Part shown: positions 17,093 through 26,164 of the stretch, piece by piece
How positions within the stretch are numbered: position 1 is the stretch's first letter
How the letters are laid out: each line of letters begins with the position of its first letter
Assembly: GCF_000421825.1 (NCBI RefSeq)
Contig: NZ_ATXT01000011.1
Location: 434,001-498,000 of the forward strand
Direction: 5' to 3'
Source of the DNA: Humibacter albus DSM 18994
GTDB lineage: Bacteria; Actinomycetota; Actinomycetes; Actinomycetales; Microbacteriaceae
DNA length: 64,000 bases
Notes under the pieces: generated by a model
Told to the model about the DNA's origin: nothing
Databases searched by the model: none
Seen by the model: only the letters and a program-made list of their open reading frames with translations
Position numbers and translations under genes: made by a program

Positions 17093-17218
17093 GGAGCGCG
17101 CTCAGAGCAGACCGGAGCGCACTCGGGGCCGGCCGGAACGCACTCGGGGCCCGCCGGAGCGCACTCGGGGCCCGCCGGAGCGCACGCGAAGCCCGCCCGA
17201 GCGCACTCAGAGTCGACC
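17093..17218. repeat. Six imperfect copies of a 21-bp tandem repeat
   Basis: Six head-to-tail units of 21 bp start with GGAGCGC or a one-base variant and continue CTCGGGGCCC in the central copies. The unit length is constant and the central copies (17114-17176) are nearly identical, while the outer copies diverge. The array sits in the 264-bp gap between the response-regulator stop and the SHOCT gene and overlaps the last four codons of the regulator. A transcript would be strongly structured; it may be a processing or termination region, or simply slippage-prone DNA. Confidence 0.85.
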
Positions 17219-17869
17219 GGGCCCGACCAGCCCAGACTCGTAGGCGATCACGACGAGATGAACACGGTCGCGGGCATCCAGCTTCGTCAGAATGCGGGAC
17301 ACGTGCGTCTTCGCCGTCAGCGGGCTCATGAAGAGCCGCAGCCCGATCTCGGTGTTGTTGAGGCCCTCGGCGACCAGCGTGAGCACCTCCCGTTCCCGTT
17401 CCGTGAGCGGCGCTAGTGTCGCGGCCGTCGCCTCGGGCTTCGGCGCGCTAGCCAGACGAGACAGCAGCCGGCGCGTGACGCTCGGCGACAGAAGCGCATC
17501 ACCCGCCGCCGCCACACGCACCGACCGGATCAGCTCCGTGGGCTCGGTGTCTTTGACGAGGAACCCGCTCGCTCCCGCCCTGATGGCCTCTGCCACATAC
17601 TCGTCGATCTCGAACGTCGTCACGATCACGACGTGCGATGCCGCCGAAGCCGGATCCCGCACGATCTGCTCGGTCGCCCAGAGGCCGTCCCCCTCGGGCA
17701 TGCGGATGTCCATGAGAACCACGTCGGGCCGGCTCGAGCGCACCCGTTGGACGACCTCGCGACCGGTGGATGCCTCCCCCACCACTTCGATGTCACTCTC
17801 GTGATCGAGCAGGGCGCGAAAGCCCGCCCGCACCAGAGCCTGATCGTCCGCCAGCACGACCCTGATCAC
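17207..17869 (-). CDS. NarL/LuxR-family response regulator
   Basis: A 220-residue two-domain regulator. The receiver has the acidic pair ADD at residues 7-9, phospho-acceptor Asp54 in VLMDIRMPEGDG, Thr in VTTFE and Lys in FLVKDTEP. The C-terminal LuxR helix-turn-helix is LTEREREVLTLVAEGLNNTEIG followed by TAKTHVSRILTKL. It overlaps the histidine kinase gene by 4 bp (ATGA). The stop codon lies inside the 21-bp repeat array, so the final residues come from the edge of that repeat. Confidence 0.94.
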   Translation of the reverse strand: MIRVVLADDQALVRAGFRALLDHESDIEVVGEASTGREVVQRVRSSRPDVVLMDIRMPEGDGLWATEQIVRDPASAASHVVIVTTFEIDEYVAEAIRAGASGFLVKDTEPTELIRSVRVAAAGDALLSPSVTRRLLSRLASAPKPEATAATLAPLTEREREVLTLVAEGLNNTEIGLRLFMSPLTAKTHVSRILTKLDARDRVHLVVIAYESGLVGPGRL

Positions 17870-19161
17870 GAGTTCGCCCCTCTGCTCGCTGCGGCCCCTT
17901 CCGACGCCGATGACGGCGGTGCGCGAAACGGCAGCCTTGCCTCCACCACGAAGCCTGCTCCGAGCGGACGCGCCTCGATGGTGCCCCCGAGCGCGGCGGC
18001 GCGCTCACGCATGCCGAGGATGCCGCGACCGCCGTGCGCACCCTCGCCCTGCGGCGCTCCGCCCCGGCCGTTCCGGACCCGTATCGTTACGGCATCGCCG
18101 GTGACGCGCACGTCCACTTCGACGCGTGCGCGCGGCGCGTGCCGGCGCACGTTGGTGAGCGCCTCCTGTGTGATGCGATACGCGGCGGACTGCGTGCCGG
18201 CGGGCACCAGGGCGATGTTCGCATCACCTTCCGCCTGGAACGCGACGATCAGACCGGAGGCGCGAGCATCGTCGATCAGGGCGGCGATGCCGCTCAGGGC
18301 GGGACCGGGTCGACGCGCGTCCGCGGCGGCAGGGGCCTGGTCGGCGGCCTCGGGCTCGTCGCCATCGCGCAGCACGCCGAGCACCGCGCGTACCTCGTCG
18401 AGGGCCGTCACGCTCGTCGAACGGATCGACCGGAGGGTCTCGCGTGCCGCCCGGGGATCGTCGTCGAAGAGGTGCAGACCGACGCCGGCCTGCACGCTGA
18501 TCTGCGAGAGCGAGTGGGCGAGCACGTCGTGCAGCTCGCGCGCGATCCGGAGCCGTTCCTCCTCGGCTGCCGATCGACGCCGGGCGCTCTCCTCCCGCGC
18601 CGCTATCCGGAAGCGTTCACGACGCGCGCCCATCCCGGTGACGACGCCGGCGAGCACGCACAGCGCGATCGTCACGACCAGGGCGCGCACACTGGCCTGC
18701 GATGGGCCGAAGACGATGGTCCACGTGACGCCCGCGAGGCCCATCCCCGCCAGCGTGCACCAGGCCCAGAGCGAGTCCCCGGCGAAGACGGTGCGGGCGA
18801 CGACGAACGCCACCGCCAGAGCCGCCGCCGGAGGGCCCGGCGCGTAGGCGATCGAGGGCAGAGCAAGCGCGGCCACCACGATGACGGCCGGTCGCCGCCA
18901 CGGCGGCACGAGGGCCGCGGCGGCAAGGATGCCGATCGTGACGACGACCGCGCGGGCGGGATCGTGCACGGCGAGCGGATGCCGTGCGAGCGCGATCACG
19001 ATGGCCAGCCCTGGCAATTGCACGGCCGCGCTCAGGATCGCCGAAAACCAGCGGGCCCGCTGCCTGCGCCGAGCGCGTTCGTGCGGCGTCGGCTCGGGGC
19101 CGGTACGCAGCCACGGCGGGTACGGCATCCCCTCATCGTAATGAGAGGGCGTCGACCACAC
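17866..19161 (-). CDS. Sensor histidine kinase, HisKA_3 family
   Basis: A 431-residue membrane kinase with five to six N-terminal helices and no obvious extracellular domain, then IARELHDVLAHSLSQISVQAG (phospho-His) and an HATPase with GRGILGMRERAAALGGTIEA. It pairs with the response regulator encoded 4 bp downstream. The start is ambiguous: GTG 19161 and ATG 19128 are both in frame and both have purine stretches too close to the start codon. Signal unknown; kinases of this intramembrane type commonly sense envelope stress or drugs. Confidence 0.92.
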   Translation of the reverse strand: MWSTPSHYDEGMPYPPWLRTGPEPTPHERARRRQRARWFSAILSAAVQLPGLAIVIALARHPLAVHDPARAVVVTIGILAAAALVPPWRRPAVIVVAALALPSIAYAPGPPAAALAVAFVVARTVFAGDSLWAWCTLAGMGLAGVTWTIVFGPSQASVRALVVTIALCVLAGVVTGMGARRERFRIAAREESARRRSAAEEERLRIARELHDVLAHSLSQISVQAGVGLHLFDDDPRAARETLRSIRSTSVTALDEVRAVLGVLRDGDEPEAADQAPAAADARRPGPALSGIAALIDDARASGLIVAFQAEGDANIALVPAGTQSAAYRITQEALTNVRRHAPRARVEVDVRVTGDAVTIRVRNGRGGAPQGEGAHGGRGILGMRERAAALGGTIEARPLGAGFVVEARLPFRAPPSSASEGAAASRGANS

Positions 19162-19218
19162 CTCCGCCCGTGGACGACGGGCCGCTACTCCCTGCGGAGT
19201 ACCCCGCGCGGGCGGGTT

Positions 19219-19923
19219 CTATTCGAGCTCGTCGGAGGAGATCAGCTGCACGCTGTGCACCCCTTCGATGCCACTGAGACGCTGCATGAGGTCGGCGGCG
19301 TTCTCCGCACCGGTCAGCTCGAGCGTCACCGCGGCGGCCCCTTCGGGTGCGGGGTGCGGCTCGGTTCTGCTGACCGCCCAGCCGCCGTGGGTGATGGCCG
19401 CGAGCACGGATCGCAACAGGCCCTCGCCGTCCCGGTAGACCACCTCGAGTTCCAGTTGTGATTCACGGCCTCGCGGCAGCACTCGGATCAGAGCGCTGAG
19501 GCCGTACACGATGATGAAGTGCAGTGCGGTGACGACGATGGCGAGCAGCCAGAGCCCGGCTCCGGCCGCCATACCGATCGCCGCCGTCTCCCAGACCGAT
19601 GCCGCCGTCGTCAGGCCGTGCACCGCGCCGCGACGGGTCAGGATGAGGCCCGCACCGAGGAACCCGATGCCGGTCACCACCTGCGCCGCCACTCGAGATG
19701 GGTCCAGCGTCACATGCTCCGAGAGCACATCCATGAAGCCGTACTTGCTCACGAGCAGGAACAGGGCCGACGCCGTGCCGACGATGGCCTGCGTTCGCAG
19801 CCCCGCGCTCTTGCCGCGCAACTGCCGCTCGAGCCCGATCAACGAGCTCAGCACGAACGCCAACAGAATCTCGCCGATCTGCAGCCAGCCTTGACCCTCG
19901 AACAGTGGAATCGACGTCGTCAT
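19219..19923 (-). CDS. MgtC/SapB family membrane protein
   Basis: A 234-residue protein with four to five helices in the first 145 residues, including the conserved SLIGLERQLRGKSAGLRT and GIGFLGAGLI segments, followed by a cytosolic alpha/beta domain reminiscent of ACT folds. MgtC proteins modulate ATP synthase or Mg2+ homeostasis in some bacteria; here the role is unknown. The ATG at 19923 gives a helix start right after MTTSIPLFEGQ; the longer reading frame adds unlikely residues. It is monocistronic, 57 bp upstream of the histidine kinase. Confidence 0.87.
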   Translation of the reverse strand: MTTSIPLFEGQGWLQIGEILLAFVLSSLIGLERQLRGKSAGLRTQAIVGTASALFLLVSKYGFMDVLSEHVTLDPSRVAAQVVTGIGFLGAGLILTRRGAVHGLTTAASVWETAAIGMAAGAGLWLLAIVVTALHFIIVYGLSALIRVLPRGRESQLELEVVYRDGEGLLRSVLAAITHGGWAVSRTEPHPAPEGAAAVTLELTGAENAADLMQRLSGIEGVHSVQLISSDELE

Positions 19924-20077
19924 CACTGTCACGCTAGCGAGCGCCGCGTCGCACGGCACCCCTTGCGTCACGCAGCGGTCGGTGCAATACGGATTCCATG
20001 CCACAGTGGGTGGGTCGGCGCGCCACCGGAACGACGAAGGCTCCGTCGCCATCGCGACCGGAGCCTCCTGATCATTG

Positions 20078-20150
20078 CTCCCCCACTTGGACTCGAACCA
20101 AGAACCTGCCGGTTAACAGCCGGCTGCTCTGCCAATTGAGCTATGGAGGA
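20078..20150 (-). tRNA. tRNA-Asn (GTT)
   Basis: The minus strand gives acceptor TCCTCCA pairing with TGGGGGA, discriminator G, D loop AGCTCAATTGGCAGAGC, anticodon loop CTGTTAA (anticodon GTT) and T arm TTGGTTCGAGTCCAA. CCA is not encoded. Confidence 0.96.
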
Positions 20151-20240
20151 ATGCCCCCTGGCGGGGCTTCACTACTTTACCAAAGCCGGGACGGTGGACA
20201 AATCCGCGTCGACGCCCGCGCGCGTCGGGGCGGAGGAACA

Positions 20241-21053
20241 TCACTCGCTCAACCGGAGCGCCTCCGCGAGCTGCGACACATACGGATGAATCGGTGCCGT
20301 GAAGACCTCTTCCATCGTCCCGTATCCCACCAGCGAGCCCGATTGCAGCACCGCCACCGTGGCCGTCGCGTTGCGCAGCACGCGGGCGTCGTGGCTGACG
20401 ATGACAGCAGCGAAATCGTGCATGCCGTGCAGTTGAGCGAGCAGGTCGACGACCGAGTCGCGCACCGTCACATCGATTCCGGCAGTCGGCTCGTCGGCCA
20501 CGAGCAGACTCGGGCCGAGCACGAGCGCCTGGGCGATCGCCACCCTCTGCTGCTGGCCGCTGCTCAGCTCGTAGGGATACTTCTGCAGCACCCCGAGCGA
20601 CAGCTGAACCGAATCCAGCATGGATGCCACGCGCACGCCGGCCTCGCGCCGGCTGAAGTGCTTGTCGCGCTCGTAGATGGGGGCCGCGACCAGGTCGGCG
20701 ACCGTGGATCCGCGATCGAGGCGGGCGCCGGCATCCTGCTGCAGGTATCCGACATGGAACGTCAGCCGGGTGCGCTCGCGGCCCTTGAGACGCCGCATCG
20801 AATACCCCATGACGGTGGCGTCGCCGCCGGTGATGCGCGGCACGGGGCCTGCTCCCGCCGCTCGGGCGGAGATGATGCGTGCCAAGGTGCTCTTGCCGGA
20901 GCCGCTCTCTCCGAGAACACCGAGCACCTCATCCGGGCGCACTCGCAGGCTGATGCCGCGCAGGGCGACGCACCCACTGGAGGCTCCCCGCGGCGGGTAC
21001 TCCGCGGAGAGGTCGCTCAGCACGATCGGGTCGCGGTACTGCGGTGCGGTCAT
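20241..21053 (-). CDS. Orphan ABC transporter ATPase, oligopeptide (DppF/OppF-like) type
   Basis: A 270-residue ATPase with Walker A GESGSGKST, signature ELSSGQQQRVAIAQ, Walker B LLVADEPTAGID, and the switch His in IVSHD. The tail VFTAPIHPYVSQLAEALR is the OppF/DppF hallmark. No permease or binding protein is nearby; it stands between tRNA-Asn and dnaG. It may energise a distant peptide or nickel importer, or be a solitary soluble ATPase. The N terminus carries GASSGCVALRGISL, a normal first strand. Confidence 0.87.
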   Translation of the reverse strand: MTAPQYRDPIVLSDLSAEYPPRGASSGCVALRGISLRVRPDEVLGVLGESGSGKSTLARIISARAAGAGPVPRITGGDATVMGYSMRRLKGRERTRLTFHVGYLQQDAGARLDRGSTVADLVAAPIYERDKHFSRREAGVRVASMLDSVQLSLGVLQKYPYELSSGQQQRVAIAQALVLGPSLLVADEPTAGIDVTVRDSVVDLLAQLHGMHDFAAVIVSHDARVLRNATATVAVLQSGSLVGYGTMEEVFTAPIHPYVSQLAEALRLSE

Positions 21054-21122
21054 TCGTCGACTCCGTGGTGCATGACGTTCAGCCTATTAGCGACGGCCCG
21101 CCTCGGCTTCTCCGCACGCCGA

Positions 21123-23009
21123 TCACTCCGACCGGAGCGCGGTGCGCTCGGAGTCGATCGCGACGAGCTCCCTCTGGAGCGCGGCTCGGGCCGCAGAGTC
21201 CGTGGGATCGGTGCGCTGCAGTCGGCCCAGGGCATCCGCCTTGCGTCGCAGCAGTTCCCGATCGGCGAGGTTCGCCGTCACCGACGCGGCGTACACGGCC
21301 GCGCCCGCCTCATCGCGCGCGGGCACGGGAGCCACGCTCAGCTGCCGCACGAGGCCCGCGAAGGAAGCGGGGACCTCGACCGCCACGCGCTCCACCCATC
21401 CGGTGGCTCCGTAAGCCTCGAAGCTCGTAGCGATGGCGTCGCGGACGACCGCCAGGGAGGGATTCGCGAACGCCGCCTGCACCACGATGCGGGCACGTTC
21501 GGGCGGCACGTGCTGCGGATACTGCAGAAGCGCCATGAGAGCACCCTGTTCGAGTCGGGTCGATGGATCGCTGCCGAGGCTCGCGAGCGACACGTCGGGG
21601 ACGTGGACCGGCGACTCGGGCTCGACGTCGGCCCGTCCCCTGTGCTGCGGCGCGCTCGAGCGATCGGCCGCCGGGGAACCACCACGCGACTGCCCGGCAC
21701 GGCGTACAGCCTGTTGCACCTCGCTCAGCTCCGTGCCGAGCATACGCGCCAGTTCGTGCGTGTAGCCGGGCCGCAGGGCGGGGTCACGAATTCCGGCGAC
21801 GATCGGGGCGCACTCGCGCAGTGCGGCGGCGCGGCCCTCGACCGTCTCGAGGTCGTACTTGCCGAGAGCCTGACGGATGACGAACTCGAAGAGCGGACGC
21901 TTGGCATCCACCATGCGGCGTACCGCGGCGTCACCCTGCGCCAGTCGCAGGTCGCACGGATCGAGGCCCTCGGGCCCGACGGCCACGTACGTCTGCGCGG
22001 TGAATCGCTGCTCCTCGCCGAAGGCGCGCAGGGCGGCCTTCTGGCCTGCGGCGTCCGGGTCGAAGGTGAAGACCACCTCGCCGAGTCCGCTGTCGTCGCC
22101 GAGCACCCGGCGCAGCACCTTGATGTGGTCGACGCCGAACGACGTGCCGCACGTGGCCACCGCCGTGCCGATGCCGGCCAGGTGACATGCCATCACGTCG
22201 GTGTAGCCCTCCACCACGACCACCCGGTGCGACCGGGAGATCTCGCGCTTGGCGAGATCGAGCCCGTAGAGAACCTGCGCCTTGTGGTAGACGGCCGTCT
22301 CGGGCGTGTTCAGGTATTTGGGCCCCTTGTCGTCGTCGAAAAGGCGCCGAGCACCGAAGCCGACGGTCTGCCCCGTGACGTCGCGAATGGGCCAGATCAC
22401 CCGGCCGCGAAACCTGTCGTATGCGCTCCCCCGCTCGCCCACCGAGACGAGACCGGATGCGGCCAGCTCCTCGGGCGTGAATCCCCTGCCCCGCAGGTGC
22501 GCGCCGAGCGAGTCCCACGTGTTCGGAGCGAACCCGATGCCGAAGCGCTCGGCCGCCACAGGATCGAAGCCGCGTTCCCCGAGGAACCGACGACCGGCAT
22601 CCGCATCGGCCGCACCCAGCCGCTCCCGGAAGAACTCCTCGGCCGCCGCGTTCGCGGCCAGCAGCCGGGCGCGGTTTCCCGCCTCTTCCCTCGCCGGACC
22701 GCCGTCCTCATACCTCAGGGTGTACCCGACGCGCGCCGCCAGTCGCTCGACGGCCTCGGCGAAGGTGACGTGGTCCATCTTCTGCAGGAACGAGTAGACA
22801 TCGCCGCTCTCGCCACAGCCGAAACAGTGGTAGAAGCCGACCTGCGGGCGCACGTGGAAGCTCGGGCTGCGCTCGTCGTGGAACGGGCATAGACCCTTCA
22901 GCGACCCCACACCGGCAGACTTCAGCGCGACGTAATCGCCGACGATGTCGGCGATGTTGGTTCTGGCCTTGACCTCTTCGACATCGCTCTGTCGAATACG
23001 GCCCGCCAT
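21123..23009 (-). CDS. dnaG: DNA primase
   Basis: A 628-residue primase that lays RNA primers at the replication fork. The N-terminal CHC2 zinc finger is CPFHDERSPSFHV with YHCFGCGESGDV; the TOPRIM core includes VVVEGYTDVMA and DPDAAGQKA, the metal-binding Glu and Asp pair. The C-terminal helicase-binding region is the usual variable helical part. Length is normal. It is the last gene of the dusB-dgt-dnaG run, 31 bp after dgt, a conserved actinobacterial order. Confidence 0.97.
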   Translation of the reverse strand: MAGRIRQSDVEEVKARTNIADIVGDYVALKSAGVGSLKGLCPFHDERSPSFHVRPQVGFYHCFGCGESGDVYSFLQKMDHVTFAEAVERLAARVGYTLRYEDGGPAREEAGNRARLLAANAAAEEFFRERLGAADADAGRRFLGERGFDPVAAERFGIGFAPNTWDSLGAHLRGRGFTPEELAASGLVSVGERGSAYDRFRGRVIWPIRDVTGQTVGFGARRLFDDDKGPKYLNTPETAVYHKAQVLYGLDLAKREISRSHRVVVVEGYTDVMACHLAGIGTAVATCGTSFGVDHIKVLRRVLGDDSGLGEVVFTFDPDAAGQKAALRAFGEEQRFTAQTYVAVGPEGLDPCDLRLAQGDAAVRRMVDAKRPLFEFVIRQALGKYDLETVEGRAAALRECAPIVAGIRDPALRPGYTHELARMLGTELSEVQQAVRRAGQSRGGSPAADRSSAPQHRGRADVEPESPVHVPDVSLASLGSDPSTRLEQGALMALLQYPQHVPPERARIVVQAAFANPSLAVVRDAIATSFEAYGATGWVERVAVEVPASFAGLVRQLSVAPVPARDEAGAAVYAASVTANLADRELLRRKADALGRLQRTDPTDSAARAALQRELVAIDSERTALRSE

Positions 23010-23039
23010 GGCGATGATTCTAGTCAGCGCGGCGCCGCG

Positions 23040-24344
23040 TCAGAGCGCGCGGTGGGTGAGACGCTCGAACCACGCGATGGCGGACTGGTCGGTGAGGCTC
23101 GCCACCTGGTCGACGATGGTGCGCTTGCGTGCGGCGTCGTCCGAGGCTCGTCGCCAGTCCTCGGCGAACCCGGGATCGAGCGCGTCCTCGCCGCCGGCGA
23201 GCAGCGCATCCGCGAGCTCCGTGAGCATGCTGCGCTGCCGCGCGTAGATGGGCTGCCTGGTGTTGCGCGACATCACGAACGTCGCCACGATCCCCTTGAG
23301 CACGGCGATCTCGGCTTGGATGCCACGCGGCACGATCACGTCGGCGCCGAACCGGATCAGGCTGCCGCGCGGGTGCGCCTCCCGCGTCGCCCGTGCTGAC
23401 GAGACCGCGAAGCGCCCGATCAACTGACTCGTGAGGTTCTTGAGCCTGGCCTGGGCGCGACGTGAGCCGTCCCAGTCGTCGAGCCAGGCATCCAGGCTGT
23501 CCAGACGGTCGAACGCCTCGATCAGCTCCGCGTGCTCGACCTCGCCGCCGATCCACTCGTACATCGAGCCCACGAGTGCGTCGTGGTCGACCCGGCTGCC
23601 GAGCGCCTTGACGTCGATGTATCCGTTGACGATCGCGTCCTCGAAGTCGTGCACGGAGTAGGCGATGTCGTCGGAGAGGTCCATCACCTGGGCTTCGACG
23701 CAGCGCACGCGCTCGGGGGCGCCTTCCCGCAGCCAGTGGAACACCGGCTCATCATCGGCGTAGAAGCCGAACTTGGCGCGCCCGCTCGGATCGGCCACCG
23801 ACGACGACGCCGGCCACGGGTACTTGCAGCTGGCGTCGAGGCTCGCCCGTGTGAGATTGAGGCCGTAGGGGTGCCCGTCGACGCCGAACACCTTCGGCTC
23901 CAGCCGCGTGAGCAGCCGCAGGGTCTGCGCGTTGCCCTCGAAGCCGCCGATGTCGGCCGACCACTCGGAGAGCGCGCGCTCGCCGTTGTGGCCGAACGGT
24001 GGATGCCCGATGTCGTGGGCCAGGCAGGCCGTGTCGACGACGTCGGGGTCGAGGCCGAGGCTGGATGCCAGTTCCCGGCCGACCTGCGCCACTTCCAGCG
24101 AGTGCGTGAGCCGGTTGCGCGCGAAGTCGAGCCCTGCCGTGGGGCTGAGCACCTGCGTCTTCGCGGCCAGTCGGCGCAGCGCGCTCGAGTGCAGGAGCCG
24201 CGCGCGGTCGCGGGCGAAGTCGCTACGACGCGTGGAGTGCTCCTCGGGAAGCCACCGCTGACGGTCGAAAGCGTTATAACCGGCCTGCTCCGCCGTGCGG
24301 TCGTGATGCCCGGTTTGGTGTGCGATGCCGGGCTCAGCCGCCAC
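23040..24344 (-). CDS. dgt: Deoxyguanosinetriphosphate triphosphohydrolase
   Basis: A 434-residue HD-domain dNTPase hydrolysing dGTP to deoxyguanosine and triphosphate. HD motifs: RNRLTHSLEVAQVGRELA (His) and CLAHDIGHPPFGHNGE (HD pair plus the second His), then DLSDDIAYSVHDFEDA (distal Asp). Its start overlaps the end of dusB by 11 bp, so the two are translationally coupled. Start ATG 24344 is accepted because it opens the overlap and begins the N-terminal helix normally. Confidence 0.95.
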   Translation of the reverse strand: MAAEPGIAHQTGHHDRTAEQAGYNAFDRQRWLPEEHSTRRSDFARDRARLLHSSALRRLAAKTQVLSPTAGLDFARNRLTHSLEVAQVGRELASSLGLDPDVVDTACLAHDIGHPPFGHNGERALSEWSADIGGFEGNAQTLRLLTRLEPKVFGVDGHPYGLNLTRASLDASCKYPWPASSSVADPSGRAKFGFYADDEPVFHWLREGAPERVRCVEAQVMDLSDDIAYSVHDFEDAIVNGYIDVKALGSRVDHDALVGSMYEWIGGEVEHAELIEAFDRLDSLDAWLDDWDGSRRAQARLKNLTSQLIGRFAVSSARATREAHPRGSLIRFGADVIVPRGIQAEIAVLKGIVATFVMSRNTRQPIYARQRSMLTELADALLAGGEDALDPGFAEDWRRASDDAARKRTIVDQVASLTDQSAIAWFERLTHRAL

Positions 24345-25536
24345 TCGAGTTCACCTCCGCCTCGGCGAGAGTCGCCTGCTCGTCGGAGGCGAGCGTGCGC
24401 GTCTCAAGCCACCGGTCAGGCAGCGCCGGCGTCTTCGGCGTGCCGGCACGGCCACGCGGGCCCTCCACGCCCTCGCTCGGATAGGGCACCGTCGGATCGA
24501 GCGTGCCCAGCAGCTCATCGAGCTGCTGGAGCGACTCGACCGTCGCCAGCTTCGCCCGGAGCTCGCCGCCGACCGGATACCCCTTGAAGTACCAGGCGAC
24601 ATGCTTGCGGATGTCGCGGCATCCGCGCTCCTCGCTCTCGAAGAACTCGACGAGGAGCTCCGCGTGACGTCGGAATGCGGCCATCACCTGCCCGAGGCCG
24701 GGGCGGGCCGTCGCGGCGCTCGCTTCGTCGGCGGTGAGGTTGCCGGCACGAGCCTGGAACGCGGCGGCGAGATCGCCGAAGAGCCATGGCCGACCGAGAC
24801 ATCCGCGGCCGACCACGACACCGTCGCAACCGGTCTGCTCGACCATGCGCACGGCATCCGCACCCGTCCAGATGTCGCCGTTGCCGAGAACCGGCACGCT
24901 CGTGATCGTCTCCTTGAGCGTGGCGATCGCGTCCCAGTCGGCCTGGCCCGAGTAGAACTGCGAGGCCGTGCGCGCGTGCAGGGCGATGGATGCCACGCCG
25001 GCGTCCTCCGCGATGCGTCCGGCTTCGAGGTAGGTCAGGTGGTCGGAGTCGATGCCCTTGCGCATCTTCACCGTGAGCGGGAGGTCGCCGGCCGCCTGGA
25101 CGGCGTTGGTCACGATCGCGCGGAAGAGGTCGAGCTTCCACGGCAGCGCCGCACCCCCGCCCTTGCGCGTGACCTTCGGCACGGGGCAGCCGAAGTTGAG
25201 GTCGATGTGATCGGCCCGGTCCTCCGCGACGAGCATCGTGACCGCTTCGCGCACCGTCTTCGGGTCGACGCCATACAGCTGGATCGACCGAGGCGTCTCG
25301 CTCGGATGGTGCCGGATGAGCCGCATCGACTCCGGCGTGCGTTCCACGAGCGCTCGCGACGTGATCATCTCGCTCACGTAGAGGCCGGCGCCGTACTCAC
25401 GACAGAGGCGGCGGAAAGCGGTGTTCGTGATGCCCGCCATCGGCGCCAGCACGACGGGCGCACCAAGGCGCAACGAGCCGATGTTCAGCTGCGCCGTCGT
25501 CGCGGGTGCGGGGCTTAGGGTTGCGGAAGGAGCCAT
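24334..25536 (-). CDS. dusB: tRNA-dihydrouridine synthase B
   Basis: A 400-residue FMN-dependent TIM-barrel enzyme that reduces uridine in the tRNA D loop. It has the FMN/substrate segments APMAGITNTAFRRLCREYG, LNFGCPVPKVTRKGGGAAL (catalytic Cys in GCP) and GNGDIWTGADAV. The C-terminal tRNA-binding helical domain includes the HVAWYFKGYP motif. It is the first gene of the dusB-dgt-dnaG operon and faces ybaK divergently. Confidence 0.95.
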   Translation of the reverse strand: MAPSATLSPAPATTAQLNIGSLRLGAPVVLAPMAGITNTAFRRLCREYGAGLYVSEMITSRALVERTPESMRLIRHHPSETPRSIQLYGVDPKTVREAVTMLVAEDRADHIDLNFGCPVPKVTRKGGGAALPWKLDLFRAIVTNAVQAAGDLPLTVKMRKGIDSDHLTYLEAGRIAEDAGVASIALHARTASQFYSGQADWDAIATLKETITSVPVLGNGDIWTGADAVRMVEQTGCDGVVVGRGCLGRPWLFGDLAAAFQARAGNLTADEASAATARPGLGQVMAAFRRHAELLVEFFESEERGCRDIRKHVAWYFKGYPVGGELRAKLATVESLQQLDELLGTLDPTVPYPSEGVEGPRGRAGTPKTPALPDRWLETRTLASDEQATLAEAEVNSSGG

Positions 25537-25644
25537 CGCTCACGATTCTCTCAGATGTCCCTGAACACACCGGGGCTGTGCAGAGATGTCCGGCGACTGA
25601 CGCCCACTGTGGAAAAGCCTCAGGGAAAGGACTGCACGAGAGCC

Positions 25645-26115
25645 ATGCCCACCGGACGCGAACGGGTGATGACGGATGCCGCCGCGCGCGGAGTCGAGGT
25701 GCGGATCGTCGAACGCCCGCCGGCATCCTCGTTGCAGGAAGCCGCGACGCTGCTCGGCCTCGAGCCGGCGGACATCGTGAAGACTCTCGTCGTGAAGCGC
25801 CACGAGGGCGACTACCTGTTCGCCCTCGTGCCCGGCGGCCGCAAGATCTCCTGGGCGAAGCTGCGCGCCCTGGTGGGCGTGAACAAGCTCCGCCTTCCCG
25901 AGGCGTCGCTCGCGCTGAACGCGACCGGGTACGAGCGCGGCACGATCACCCCGTTCGGCTCCACGACCGCGTGGCCCGTGTACGCCGACACGATGGTCGC
26001 GGGACGGCGAGTGGCGATGGGAGCCGGTGAGCACGGATACAGTGCGTTCGTCGACGGTGACGAGCTGATCGCCGCGTTCGATGCGACGGTCGCCGACATC
26101 ACCGATCCGGAGTAG
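25645..26115 (+). CDS. YbaK/EbsC prolyl-tRNA editing domain protein
   Basis: A 156-residue free-standing editing domain that deacylates mischarged tRNA(Pro) (Cys- or Ala-tRNA). The catalytic Lys environment is GGRKISWAKLRALVGVNKL, preceded by the EAATLLGLEPADIVKTLVVK strand and followed by YERGTITPFGS and the C-terminal MGAGEHGYSAFVDG. The ATG at 25645 follows GGGAAAGGA at a rather long distance; GTG 25666 is a possible alternative. It stands alone on the plus strand and converges with the tiny ORF at 26165. Confidence 0.86.
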   Translation: MPTGRERVMTDAAARGVEVRIVERPPASSLQEAATLLGLEPADIVKTLVVKRHEGDYLFALVPGGRKISWAKLRALVGVNKLRLPEASLALNATGYERGTITPFGSTTAWPVYADTMVAGRRVAMGAGEHGYSAFVDGDELIAAFDATVADITDPE

Positions 26116-26164
26116 CGCACTTCGCGCGACCCGAGCGGGAGACGCGATCAGCGCCGCGACGCCA

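Noticed and set aside
17093-17218. Possible CRISPR array
   Set aside because: Units are contiguous 21-mers without spacers and no cas gene is present; it is a plain tandem repeat.
19129-19149. Hairpin-like CCCTCAT/ATGAG-AGGG at the start of the histidine kinase gene
   Set aside because: The stem has a bulge and lies over two candidate start codons; too weak to call a terminator or operator.
19998-22892. Plus-strand open frame of 964 codons
   Set aside because: Runs through tRNA-Asn and antisense to the ABC ATPase and dnaG; no domain.
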